Positions 1 through 11,449 of a stretch of 64,000 bases of DNA are shown in pieces; position 1 is the first letter of the stretch; every line of letters starts with the position of its first letter. The position numbers and the translations under genes are program-made. Below the pieces are notes generated by a model that worked only from the letters and a program-made list of their open reading frames with translations, made no database searches and was not told the DNA's origin. The stretch is from Sphagnum compactum (lineage: Eukaryota; Bryophyta; Sphagnopsida; Sphagnales). The stretch spans positions 17,787,872-17,851,871 of the forward strand of contig OZ234497.1 in the NCBI GenBank assembly GCA_965153455.1, written 5' to 3'.

Positions 1-149
1 CTTTGAGCTCACCTTCTTGGATACAGGGGTGTGAATCTTGGTGAAATAACATAAGTGCAAAAACAAGCTCAACAATGAACCTTGGCTCGAATGCAAGCCA
101 AAAGGGAAGTTGCATCCTTGCAACAACCATAAATGGACAACTAAACTAG

Positions 150-400
150 TGGGGTGGAATAGCTAAGGGGTGGAGCAACTATAGCTGAAGATGAATAAAA
201 TGTCAAGAATCATAGTTAATGCTAGGGTGGAATAGCTAAGAGAAGGAACAACAACTGCTAAGGTGGAACAACTAAGAGGAAGAATAATTACTGTTGGGGT
301 GGAATAACTAAGAGAAAGAATAATAATAATTGAGGATGAACAAGAAATCAGGAATAGTAGTAGTTTTAAGGTAGAACAACTAGGAGGAGCAGTAGCCATT
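150..400. repeat. Degenerate minisatellite (GGTGGAAYARCTAAG-like)
   Basis: The words GGTGGAATAGCTAAG, GGTGGAACAACTAAGAGGA and GGTGGAATAACTAAGAGAAAG recur every 30-45 bases and alternate with AGAATAATAATAATTG-like stretches. The units are imperfect. The open frame on the minus strand encodes a repetitive Ser/Leu/Tyr peptide that reflects the repeat and is not a gene. Confidence 0.6.
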
Positions 401-1263
401 GCTAATGATGAACAATGTTTTTTGGTGATGTTAAAATTCTCTAATGATCCTATAATTCCAAATGTGATGCAAATTTACATGCAATTTGCCATATAAAAAT
501 GATTATCTTACAAATATTTCACTATAGACATAGTAGATTGGATCAACAATTATGCGTTTTTTGGTGATGTCAAGATTGAAGGATGTCCAATCTTGTAATT
601 CTAGAATGTCAAATGAATTTACATGCATTTTCTTACATTGAAGTAATCAATGTAACACCATTAACAACCACAACAATTTAATTCAATAGTAAAGAAACTT
701 ATCTATACATTCATGGAAATCACTCTACTCACTTACTTGAAAGTTATACCATTGTCATTATGTATAATCTAAATCATCACAACAATCCCCATTACAGAGA
801 TGTATTTTCTCCATTGCATTTATGTTCATCTTCAACCCAAAAGTAAGTACACTACAACAAAGAGTAGACATTTTTAGCCAGTGAAGATGAACTTTGAGCT
901 AAAGAGTAACACTTCAACTGAGATCAATGAAAGGCAAGCTGAAGTTCAGCTGCCACTAGTTTGGAAGATGTAGAACAACCTACTTTAAGTAGTGCACCAA
1001 ACTGCAACAAATGAAATGGGAAAAATTAGACTTGCAACAAGCAAGAACTAAGATCATCCACTACTAAACTACTTATTATAAAGCACACCATCAAAATTGA
1101 ATAACAATTTCATGGCGCTTGCATAAAAACTTGAACAAGAAATTTGAACTAAGGAGGTTTGAGCTCCTTTCAATCTCTAAAACTAGGCCTTGCCATATTT
1201 GTAGGACATTCACACATGCACTAGAGCTTCACATTGGGAACCATGGACCTGTAACATAGAGAG
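401..1263. other. Intergenic, nothing recognised
   Basis: AT-rich sequence without a convincing open frame, RNA gene or repeat. There is weak internal similarity around 420-440 and 545-570 (a TTTTTTGGTGATGTYAA word in each). Confidence 0.5.
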
Positions 1264-1605
1264 GTGAACGGGAATCAAGTTGGGTGGAACCCGACCAATG
1301 CACGGGAAAAAGACGGAAGGGGGACCAAGAATTGGGTTGAGGGGAACCCAACCTGTGCAGAGAGAGGAGACGAAAGGGGGACCAAAAATTGGGTTGGGGG
1401 GAACCCAATTCGTGCACAGAAAGGAGACCACAGGGGGACCAAAAATTGGGTTGGGGGGAACCCGATTCGTGCACAAAGAGGAGACATAAGGGGATGAGAA
1501 TCCGGTCAAGGGGAACCCAACCCGTGTGTAGAGAAGAGATGGAATAGGGAGCTTGAATTGAGTCGAGGGGAAATCGACCCATGTGTAGAGAAGAAACGAA
1601 CATGG
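1264..1605. repeat. 57-bp minisatellite, six copies
   Basis: Units start at about 1264, 1321, 1378, 1435, 1492 and 1549. The core is GGGACCAAAAATTGGGTTGG followed by GGAACCCAAYYCGTGCA. Copies 2-4 are nearly identical and the outer ones are degenerate. Because 57 is a multiple of three, several frames on both strands stay open and give look-alike repetitive peptides. A related AGGAAAGCTCGAGGGGTCATG repeat continues to about 1700. Confidence 0.9.
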
Positions 1606-1760
1606 GAGGAAAGCTCGAGGGTCATGTGCAAATTAGAAATAGATGGGAAGGAAAGTTCGAGGGGTCATGCGTAAAAAGGAGATGAATAGGGGAGGAAAGC
1701 TCGAAGAGGTGACGGGCAATGCGATTGTGTGAATTTGACATGTGTGCGGAAAGGATACAA

Positions 1761-2469
1761 GAGGGGGAGGGTGTAGGGGGTTTTGGGGTCGGTACCGCAT
1801 GGGAGAGCGGCAACTAATTTAGGGTTTAAAAAACCTTTAAGGTTTGATAACCAAACGTTGTTTTGCCTTGTTTTAGGGTTTTAATTTCAACCGTTGAATA
1901 AAGGTGTTTAGTTTTTTCAATGAACATGATTAGTTTGAGCATGAGATTATTTGGTGATAGGGTGGATTTGTGACATGTGTCAGTGCAAAGATGTTTGTTG
2001 ATAGGATTGCCATTCCTTGAACATAGATAGAAAAAATGTTTGGTAACTTTTTTCTTGGGACAATGAGATTGAGAACTTCCGGAGGCCATATCTTTTGCAT
2101 CTCTAGTCCAAATCCAATGATCTAAAGCACACTAGTTGCCCCAGAGCTCCTCTATAACTCATCTTTGGACCCTGGAAACAACCACGGTCTGCCCAAATCA
2201 CAAAGTTCCTCTGTGTTTTTAAGTGCACTATGATTGTCCAGTTTACCCTAAAAAGTTTAAATTGGACATTGGTCCACACTCCACACTTACAAGGTTAAGT
2301 AACATCAAATCCTAAGTGATGAATGACATGGCCCTAGTGTTAAGCCAATATTAAAAGCCAATGTTAACTAACATTAAATCCTAAAAAAAGATAAATTTTA
2401 AGGCTTAACATTGATGTTAGCTAAAGCCTTGCAAAATGAGCAATTAACTCAATGCTAAGCAACATGCAT
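1761..2469. other. Intergenic, nothing recognised
   Basis: No gene is visible. The stretch 2280-2450 repeats the words AACATTRAATCCTAA and AAGCCAATRTTAA a few times, a weak local duplication. Confidence 0.5.
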
Positions 2470-2830
2470 TCACAATTCTTTTTTCTTTCTTCATTTATTT
2501 TTTCTTTCCTCCTCTCTCCACTTCTTTATTTCTTCTCCCCCTCTCCTCACCTCCTCTCTTCTCTCCATCTTTATCTTCCCCCTTTCTTTCTCCATCTCAA
2601 AGAAATGACAACAAAAAAAAAAAACAAGTGGAAAGAAAACAAAAGAAAGAAAACACACACTAAAAAACAAAAAAGAAGAAGAGAAACACCAACAATACAA
2701 TAAGACAAGAGAGAAGGAAATGCCGAAGGAAAAAACAAATAAAAGGTTTTAGGGCAAGAAGATATGTCAAAAAGGAAATAAGCAGAAAAGGAAAGCAAAT
2801 GCAAAAAAAAGAAGAAGAGAAAGTAACTTT
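2470..2830. repeat. Polypyrimidine tract followed by polypurine tract
   Basis: Positions 2470-2600 are almost pure C/T (TTTCTTTCTTC, CCTCTCTCC and similar) and 2605-2825 almost pure A/G. Such a junction could form triplex or cruciform DNA. Open frames over it on both strands encode Phe/Ser-rich or Lys-rich low-complexity peptides and are not genes. Confidence 0.75.
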
Positions 2831-2836
2831 TTAGGC

Positions 2837-3123
2837 GTTGAGTAGTGTTTTCATTTTTGTTGAAATTTTGCCAAATTTTGACCTGAAAAATGCGATTTCA
2901 ACTTGTACAAAGAATTTTCCATGAAACAAATCGCTCAAATTTGCGAGATTTCTAATAAATTGTTTTTACAAATTATTGTCAGATTTTTATGATATGTTCC
3001 AGTAGGTAGTCAAGAATATAAAAGGATCTTTTTTTTTTTCCTACCTTCATATTTAGTCTGCTGCCAAATCTTGCTAAATCATCTTATGGATGATCATCAC
3101 TTCAGCTACATCACAAAATTGAC
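2837..3123 (+). repeat. Dispersed repeat, copy A
   Basis: About 285 bp that match 42735-43014 on the opposite strand. Shared landmarks in order are a GTTGAAATTTTGCCAAATTT-type word, a GACCTGAAAAATRYGATTT word, CAGATTTTTATGATA, AAAAGGATC, TTCATATTTAGTCTG, and the shared end CTTCAGCTACATCACAAAAT. Similarity stops just after that end in both copies, as expected for a mobile repeat. No terminal inverted repeat or target duplication was found. Confidence 0.75.
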
Positions 3124-3313
3124 CCTTGTGTGGAGTGACTTGCAGACATAGAAACTATAATTTAAAATTAGTTTCACTCACCATCATGGTGTGGACAAGT
3201 TGATATAAAGTTAAGAGGTTGATGTTGCTTAAAGAATTATGATAATGCTAGTTATGATATTTTGTTGGCCTTGCCTACCAAGGCAAGGATTTTGTGTTTA
3301 GATTGATTATAGA

Positions 3314-3964
3314 GTATAGTAGCTTAATGGATTTTGGCCCCTAGGTGGTAGGTCTATTTTTTATATGAGGATTTTTGAAAGATGATTTTGGCTTGTGTTG
3401 AAACTTGAGATTAGTTATAGAGTTATGATATCTTGAAGGATTTTGGTCTATTCTAGAGGAGTTTTTTGAAGATTGTATTTTTGCATCGTGAAATATTTGA
3501 ATTTCCAGAATTCTCTTGTTGCCTTCAGATACTTTTTAATGTAAATGGCAAGGCCACAGTGTGACACACCCCTTGGTATGTTAGGGTGATATTTACTACA
3601 AACCCCCAAACACCAGGTATAGCCCCACCTTTAAAAATGTATTTTGAAAAACTGAAATGATAGCTAGTGTTTTCATACCACATGTATCCGGACAATCTGA
3701 ACAAGGGGTGTGTCACATTGTGGCCTTGCCAATTACATTAAAAAATATCTGAAGGCAAAAGAAGAATTATGAAACTTCAAATATTTCACCTTGCAAAAAT
3801 ATAATCTTCAAAAAAATCCTCTAAAAAAAACCAAAATCCTTCAAGATATCATAACTCTATACATAATCTCAAGTTTCAACACAAGCCAAAATACATCTTT
3901 CAAAAATCCTCATATAAAAATAAACCTACCACCTAGGGGGCCAAAATCCATTAAGCTACCATAC
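3314..3964. repeat. Large foldback (inverted repeat) with ~260-bp arms
   Basis: The left arm (3314-3575) reads from GTATAGTAGCTTAATGG to GTGACACACCCCTTG. The right arm (3702-3964) is its reverse complement, from CAAGGGGTGTGTCAC to CCATTAAGCTACCATAC. The arms match along their whole length with scattered substitutions and small gaps, and the loop is about 126 bp. The intact structure fits a foldback transposon or a hairpin-RNA locus. No coding capacity. Confidence 0.9.
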
Positions 3965-4330
3965 ATACATTCCTACCTATTTACCTAACTAAACTACTTC
4001 CGCACTTACTTACATTATCAACCTACCCACCCACATAGATGGCCTACCTATATTCATCTACCTAGTGTACTTACTTACCCACTCCTACTTACATAGAACA
4101 AACAAAGGTAGATAACAGGAAAGGTAAGTAAAGAAAAAGATTTTGGGTAAGTGAATATGTATGTAGGTAAGGAGGCTTTTTCTTTTGTTCTTTAGGTAGG
4201 TACACTAGGTAGGTGAATAGATATGTAGGTAGGCAATCTATGTGAATGATAGGTTGGTAACCTAAGTAGGTGGGGAGGTAACTTTTGGTGGGTAAGTAGT
4301 TTATGTAAATAGGTAATTAGGTACACTAGA
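3965..4330. repeat. TAGG-rich imperfect palindrome
   Basis: CCTACCTA-type words (3970-4110) face TAGGTAGG-type words (4180-4325). CTACCTAGTGTACTT at about 4060 pairs with AGGTACACTAGGTAG at about 4198, and ACCTATTTACCTAAC near 3975 pairs with AAATAGGTAATTAGG near 4306. It abuts the 3314-3964 foldback. Confidence 0.75.
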
Positions 4331-5439
4331 TAAGTTATAGATAATCAAGACCGCCCAATGAACTTTCTTCCATCCCCCAAACCTCAAAGGAAAAAAAACA
4401 AAAGATAAATGTTTGGGTAAGGAAGGAATTAATTTTAAGCATTCATGGACAGCATAAAAAAAATCAATTTTGGGCAATTTGACTTTAAGGTAAGGTGGCT
4501 CCAGGTCTAGGACATGGTGGCCTAAGGCCCATGCCATTGTAACAAAATGACCATGGGTTGTTTAAGGGCCTATGACAAAATTTACCATAGCTTGTTTAGG
4601 GCCCAGGACAAAATGGAACCTAGACTGCATGAGGTCCCCTAAAATGAAATATTCTAATTCTTACCCGGGCCCAAGCCAATATTCCATGTCCTAAGGTCTC
4701 AAGACATAAAATACTCTAGTTTCTAACCCAAGCCCAAGCCAAAATTTTGATGCCCCCACCATCCCCACTTTCATGGCCTTCTTGAAATTTCATAGCCACC
4801 ACATAGGACATTAAATTAGCATTGGGTTCTTATTACAAATAGTACAAAAGTATTGTTTGTTTCTTGGTTCCCTGATTCCTCAATTGCCTGACCAAGATGT
4901 GTTTGGTGATGACTAGACCAAATAAAAAATAAAAAATGTCTTACTATACACGTGGTGAGCATGTAATGAACATTACCAGGCATAATATGAGCTCTTAGTG
5001 TCCATTACACACCAAAACCATGCAATTTGTGTCTAGGCATCATCCCTCCTTTTGTCAACAAGGTGTGCTATACACAATGGCCCTGCCATTAAGTTAATAT
5101 CAACAATTGAAATTAGATGATAAATTGGTCATAACCAAGGGAAAATAAAAAATAAATCTATTTTAATGTACGTCGTCATCATGTTGTTGTAAAAGAAAAT
5201 TTGTCATGATTTTTTTTTCATTTTTTAACATCACATTAATCACAAGGAACTCAAAAGAGATCTCACATTAAATGGTAACATGTTCTAGGAACCAATTTAG
5301 ACATTTAAAAAATTGATACCAAACCAAAACTAATAGGGGAATGTTGTGACATGATTTTTAATTTTTAAAAATTTAATGATCTTTTTCTCAAAACAACAAA
5401 CAAATTTCCTTTTCATATTTACTAGTGGGTGCCCGTGAC
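4331..5439. other. Intergenic, nothing recognised
   Basis: AT-rich sequence with no supported gene. AGGGCCYAKGACAAAAT recurs at about 4566 and 4600, a small local repeat. Confidence 0.5.
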
Positions 5440-5815
5440 CTTCGGACACTGTGAAGTCGCCTGGTTCCCCATCCATGTCCTGAAAATTTGTGCCAAAATT
5501 GAGATCCCACATCCTGAAAATCACATCCTAAAAGTTTTCAGGTTTCGGTCTTGGAAACCGCGAGTGTGAAAATCCAGGCCCCAAAGTTGAGATCCCAAGT
5601 CCTGAAAACCATGTCCTGAAAACCATATCCTAAAATTTCCCAGGTCTTTTTGGGTCTTGGAAACCCGGAGTGCAAACTCCAGGTCTCCAAAAACTGAGGA
5701 TCCCACATCTTGAAAATCATGTCCAAAAAATTTCCAGGTTTGGGTCTTAAAATTCCATGTCTAGGTTTTGGTGAACCCCCCCCCGTGCAAGCAAACTCCA
5801 GGTGGCCAAAAACTG
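5440..5815. repeat. Degenerate tandem repeat, ~95-100 bp, about four copies
   Basis: The unit contains GGTCTTGGAAACC, GAGTGYRAAMTCCAGG, TTGAGATCCCA, and CCTGAAAAYCATRTCCT. Copies begin near 5448, 5536, 5636 and 5731. Length and sequence drift between copies. The open frames on the minus strand only translate this repeat. Confidence 0.7.
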
Positions 5816-8006
5816 AGACAGTTAAGAACTCCACAGGGAACGGGCAGTGACTGGAAGAATCTTCCAGGCACTGCCCAATTTTTGTCCACACATACAAACA
5901 CCACCATGTTTGCTTTAATAATGTTTGCCGGTTCCGGCGTAATGTTAAAACGCAGAACATCTTGTGACACACAGACACCACGTTTGCTTTTATATATAGA
6001 ATTTTTCACATTTAAGCAAAATTTCAAATTAAAAAAAAACACTTGTCATGATATGTGTATTTGAATGCTTTCAATCACATTGTCACATTTTGAAAGAATT
6101 ATATGAATTTTTGTGGATGACGAGTGCCATAATCATTTTTGAAGAAAGTAGTTTCATATTTAGTTTTGTGAGTTATGTATGGATTGGCGACAAAGTCAAT
6201 TGGGGCTGGGTGCACATTTGGGGAGGTGGCAGAGAAAATAAAAATGTTAAAAGATGAATGTGAAACTTTGTACAACAAGATTTGGATGAATCATCTGACC
6301 TAGGTTAGTTTCTAGGAGGCAAAATCCCTTGAAGCTAATCTACTCTATAATGATTCTGAACACAATGTCCCTGCCTTGTAAGGCAGGGCCAACAAAGATT
6401 GATCAGGCCAAGGGCAAACAAGAAAAGAAAAGCAGACAATACTTTTATATACTTCTCCACTAAGATACACTGGGATAGGTGTCCATGACATTCCAAATTG
6501 AATAAACTGATTGGGCCCTGTCCCCCATATCGCATTGGATCCAACTTTTGGAAGTTTTACCTTATTAAAATCGGTTTCACATTAGGTAACTGGTCTCTTT
6601 GGTGAAAGTGTTTAGATTGGAACGGATTTTTTTGGTGTTCAGAGTGTGGACACAGTTCAACATTTATCTATTGGCAGGGCCAGCGTGTTTGTGATGCCTT
6701 GTTGTTTCTAGTAGAGTGCAAATGCAATGGACAATGGTCAGTGCAGATGATGCCTACTTGAAAATGCTGAATCCTATTTGTCTTCCAAAGGAAATTTCAT
6801 CTAGGCTAAAGCCCGACACCTGAGCTCTATCGGAATAAGAACCCGCACAGGGCAGAGCCAAGCATGGGTCCAGTTCTGGCAAAGCCCATAGACAAGGGGT
6901 TTATTGAGCATCAAGCAAAGAGCAATTTTTTACTCACAAGGATTTTTTTTTAAAAGGGTGTTTTGAGAAACAAAACACACCCACAGGAGTGACCATTATG
7001 CTTTAAAAAAAATGCTTACCCTTCATGGAAGAAAAATTCCAAGCAAAAAGGTGCCTTCCGACTACATTAAAAAAATTCACTTTGTGCTTTTTGTTCTTCT
7101 AATTCATGTACTGAAAAATATTGATTGTCCTGCAAAATTTAAACCCAAATGACAAAATTCCAAATTAATCCTTCAATTCATCATGTTTTTTCCATCATAA
7201 CCATTTCATCCGGTTGGTCAAATTTGCCCAAATGGATCATGCATTTGGATGATGATACATCCTTGCATTCACTGGGGTTAAATTCCATGCTATTTATAAA
7301 AATTGAACCATTAAAAAAAACATAAAATTCGAGCTGTTTGGCATTAGAGTTATTGTTAAAAGTACCCCAAATCATGGCAATTGCACCGGAATTTTGCCAA
7401 AATTGGGGACAAAATGAGAAGTCTAGATGAAAATATTACACAGGAGAAAAATAGGGGACCAAATTAGTTTTCTCAGCTAAATTGATCCTCCAGGGAATTT
7501 CACCCCTATTTTGGATTTGAGTCACCTGCAAATCTTCTGAATTGATCCCTAGTTTCATTAAATGGGACCCAATTTCGCCCACTTTATGGCTACACTCAAA
7601 TTGGGGATGAAATGGGCATTAGAGGGTCACGCTAGGCAGGATGAGTTCACAAGTAACTCTATTGTTGAACACTTGAGTCCACATGATTTCAGCACCAATT
7701 CATGCACAAGGGATTTCACATTAACAAACTTCAGAAACAAGCAAATTAAATTATAGTGGGCAATAATTTTCTGTAATATGACTGAATGAATGTGTGTGGA
7801 TGGAAGATGTGCAGCTCCATAGCTGGACCCATAGTGTACCCCTCCTAGACACAAATATTCAATTGTGTGAATTATTTTGGGTGATGTTAAGTGAATCTCA
7901 CACTTAAGATGGTGGTGAAATGTAATTGCCCCAAAAAAAAAAAAACACTAAACTAAACCAAACCAAACTATAATTACATTTGTATAGTCCCCAATTAGGA
8001 CTATAA
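5816..8006. other. Intergenic, nothing recognised
   Basis: 2.2 kb without a supported gene. Open frames are at most 98 codons, without homology that I recognise, and lack splice or codon support. Confidence 0.5.
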
Positions 8007-8592
8007 TTAGAGCATCTCCAGCGGTGCTCAGTATGTGACCCTGCAAAAATATTTTTCACGTCCAAGTTTAGTTATGCACTCTTTTGCAACCCCACCAGTT
8101 TAGTTTTGCACTCTTTTGCAACCCCACCAGTTTAGTTAGTTATGCACTATTTTGCAACCCCATCAGTTTAGTTATGCACTCTTTTGCAACCCCACCAATA
8201 AAACTGGGACAGCAAATAGGTGGGGGACTACTAATAGCAAACCACATGGACCAATCATTATGATGGCCCAATCAGAAAAACTGAGCAGCAGTTAGATCAT
8301 ATTTCTTACACTCTGTTCTGCAGGTGCATCCTCTTTTCTGCTGCGCCCCAAAATATTAAACAGGCCAAAGGAAATGAATGCAGTCAGTACAAAAGTACTG
8401 CTGCTATTTTTTCCTCCAGTCTGCCCATTTGCCCCATCCATACTTTCTAAAGTGATACCCAGGCATGTTTTGCACTCGTAATCTCATATAATATGGCATG
8501 TTTTGCACTTGTAAAGTCACATAACATGTTAAGTAATATGTCCATTTTTAATGTGCAGGATCACGTACTGAGCACCGCTGGAGATGCTCTTA
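8007..8592. mobile_element. Tourist-type MITE (PIF/Harbinger), 580 bp
   Basis: The element occupies 8010-8589. The left end GAGCATCTCCAGCGGTGCTC, continued to a 36-bp TIR, is matched by the reverse complement of the right end with 34 of 36 identities (two transitions). It is flanked on both sides by TTA (8007-8009 and 8590-8592), the TWA target duplication typical of PIF/Harbinger elements. It has no coding capacity, so it would have been moved in trans. The near-perfect TIRs and intact duplication suggest a fairly recent insertion. Confidence 0.93.
8066..8197. repeat. 32-bp direct repeat inside the MITE, four copies
   Basis: Units start at 8066, 8098, 8130 and 8166 and carry GTTTAGTTATGCACTCTTTT then GCAACCCCACCA. 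The third copy has a 4-bp duplication (GTTA). Confidence 0.9.
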
Positions 8593-9889
8593 GTGCTTTT
8601 GAAAGGCACTCCACAATACAATGATTGATCTCATTTGGTCATTTATAATTAATAATGGCCCAAGTGGTTGATTTTAGATAGTTTCTTGCCTTTCATGTTT
8701 AGGGGTGGGGGATAGAGAATTAATTAATACTCTATGTTGGATGACATAAATCATGGTAGAGTCCCAAATAGGGGGGGATGAGGCTGGAGCTGCTCTAACA
8801 AGGCTAGACAGGTCACAAGATGCCTGTGCCCCAACAGAAAATGCTCCTTTCAATGGCCCAAGGGGCTAAAGCATGATGAGGTTTAGGAAACTCTCAATGG
8901 CTACAATGTCCCAAGGGTGATGACTCACTTTTATCGCCCATTCCATTATGGGACACTGTGGCATTAAAAAGGTCCTGGTTTCAAACTCAATTGAAAGGGG
9001 TAGGAAAGTTGCAAGAAATTAGGGTTGTTGTGGTGTCATAAAAGCATTCATCATTACCATTTTGTCTCTTTGCAAAATGACTGGATGCCACCCCCAACCA
9101 ATATGTTTTTTTTCCCCTCAATTTCATGGTGTTACTCAAGTGGAGATAGTACATAAGTATGTCTAGCCAAATTTGTCAACGTTCAAAATATACAAGTATA
9201 AAATTTGAAGCACCCCTTCATATTGTAGGCAATTGTGACAATTTTTTTGAGTTCTTTTTTGCTTGATTATTTTTTTCAAAAAAAAAAGGAATTTGTAACA
9301 CAATATTTTCTTTTGAAAATATTTTACACAAAATGGTGATAATTCACCCCCAAAAAATCATCGCCCCTTAATACCCACAAATACTGATTGTTTTCTAATT
9401 GTGTTTTGCATTAATACCTTTATTCACAGAACATTGTATATAACAATAGTAATATTGAAAGATTTCACGTCTAAATCAAATGGAGGGTATGAAATATTGC
9501 CCAAACAATGTGTATTTTCTATCTTACATGTCAAAACTTAAAACTTGTCCTAACAAAAAAATTAATAATATTCTCCCCACAAGGATTTAAACCCAAAGAA
9601 ACAATATTCGTCATTAGCCTAGTGTCTAGCATTTATAATAGCGAAAATTTCTTTTGTATTTGATTTTTTCTTTTTTTGCATGACATCAATCAAACCTTGT
9701 GCAAAATCATGCAAGGCATTGCATTAGAGCCCATAAAATTCTCACTACGGTTATTTACCATCTTGGAAATTAAACACCAACATAATAGCAATTAAATGTA
9801 TGTTAAATCAAGGATTTTGAATCAAAATTTGACATTTCTAAAGGGTTTTTAAATCCAAATTCAACATTACTATGCTAGATATAGCAAAA
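8593..9889. other. Intergenic, nothing recognised
   Basis: AT-rich sequence without a supported gene. Confidence 0.5.
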
Positions 9890-11449
9890 TTTGTGCAAGT
9901 TTTGGAATCCTTCAGGGATCTCTTTAGGCATAGAGGTTCTTCATGCTTGCACTTTGGTCACAGATGGCCTTTGCATTTTGGGTGTGCTAGTGGGTTCTTA
10001 GGACTTTGCCACGCATTTTTTGGATGAAGCTTTATCTGAAGACATGGAGCACATTGATGATCTTCCTCTCCTAGGAGATGCCCAGGTTGCTTTGGACATT
10101 TTGTCCTCATGTGTAACTTGTCGACTTTTTTTATTTCACATGGACAATATTTCTTTACTTTTCTTTTTTGTCTTTTTTGGTAAGCTTCGATAGGAGAGTT
10201 ATGTAAGTATGTGGGGACATTATGGGTCCAGGATCATGGGAGTCTTTTCAAGGCTCCTTAGTGAAACGTTAGGCTCGACTACCAATATCTTTTGGTGGTA
10301 TAGGCCTTTTTTCTACGGAGGATTGTGCCCCATATGCTTTTTTAAGAAGTTGGGCTCTAGTGGCTCCGTATTTGTGCTTTAGGTTTCATATTTTCGATAG
10401 GCCAATTTTGGAGGAGTATGTTTTTCAGGTTGAAGGGGGCCCACACCTATTTTAGTCATGCCTACGTGCAATGCAAAATGACCTTCTTCTTGCAGCTAAG
10501 GAGATGCACATTTTTTTAATAATTTGGCTATTACTGGCACCCCATGTCTACATGTTTCTTTAATGGACATCCACCATGACACATCCCTTAGGTCTATTTT
10601 GGAGGATGACTCCATTTCCTCAACATCCAGAACTTGCATTCGTTCTTGTTCGGGCAAGGGGGTAGGGCTATGGTTGATTGTTAGGCCATCTATCTGTTTG
10701 TTTCGCATCACACATTCTATTTTCACCTCAACGTTGCATTTTCACCTCGGTTTGATTCAACCTTTGACATCTAGTCTTCTCACATGTGAGTGTGGACACA
10801 AGTTGGACGCATCTAGCAAACATTTAGCTCGTTGCCCGTTTGGAGGTCAATAGATAGCCACACATGATGTCATCTAAGACGTCATGTATGCCCTCACTTG
10901 ATAAAGTGAGCACGTTATATGGAGAGAACGATGGTATGCCTTTATGTCAAGAGTTTCATTACGAACTAATGTTTACATGACCCAAAAGGACCAAGTCTTC
11001 GTTGTTGATGTGGTGGTTATTGACTTGACATAGGAGACGGTGGCTTCAAGTGTCATTAATCAACCAACAAGTGCAATTGCGAAACTTAGCACCATTATTA
11101 AGATCTGCAAATATAGAGGGTTTTAGGAGGGGCACCATATTAATCTGATGGTCATGGAGGTGCACGGTGCACCTTGGCGTGATATGGATCATTTCATCAA
11201 GGAGTGTGCTCGTCTTTTCTATGATAGACGATCGAAAGGTCATTTATCCTTGTCTTTTTTCATTCAATTTTTCAAGCAGCATGTTAGTATTGTTCTCCAG
11301 CATGCTTTAACCTTTGCTATAGAAAGGAAGATTGCATTGGCAAGTGATGCTTGTTCTAGACCTCCCACTATCATTAAATCTCACAATTTGCATGCTAGTG
11401 ACATTAGAGGCACTGTGGGTGAGATAACTTCCTACGACGAGAGAGACTA
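9890..11449 (+). pseudogene. Non-LTR retrotransposon ORF2 relic (reverse transcriptase 3' part and zinc/endonuclease-like C-terminus)
   Basis: One reading frame (the frame of position 9999) runs the whole length and shows family motifs in order. DGLCILGVLVGS (~9945-9998) resembles the post-palm 'DG..iLG.P.G' motif. LDILSSCVTCRLFLF (~10095-10140) is next, then FYGGLCP near 10310. GKGVGLWLIV (~10655) resembles the 'GAGAWL' motif. CECGHKLD...HLARC (~10785-10838) is a Cys/His cluster. DQVFVVDVVVIDLT (~10995) and a final block ending near 11449 follow. In RLE-type non-LTR elements a Cys/His cluster followed by a D-containing block forms the endonuclease; that assignment here is inference. The palm with YADD is absent, so the copy is 5'-truncated, as usual for LINE-like insertions. 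About 13 in-frame stops make it dead. Confidence 0.8.

Noticed and set aside
1229-1603. Several overlapping 70-124-codon frames on both strands
   Set aside because: All are translations of the 57-bp minisatellite, which stays open because its period is a multiple of three.
2452-2804. Phe/Ser-rich and Lys-rich frames
   Set aside because: Products of the polypyrimidine/polypurine tract.
5538-6064. Frames of 93-147 codons around the ~95-bp tandem repeat
   Set aside because: They translate the repeat. No gene features.
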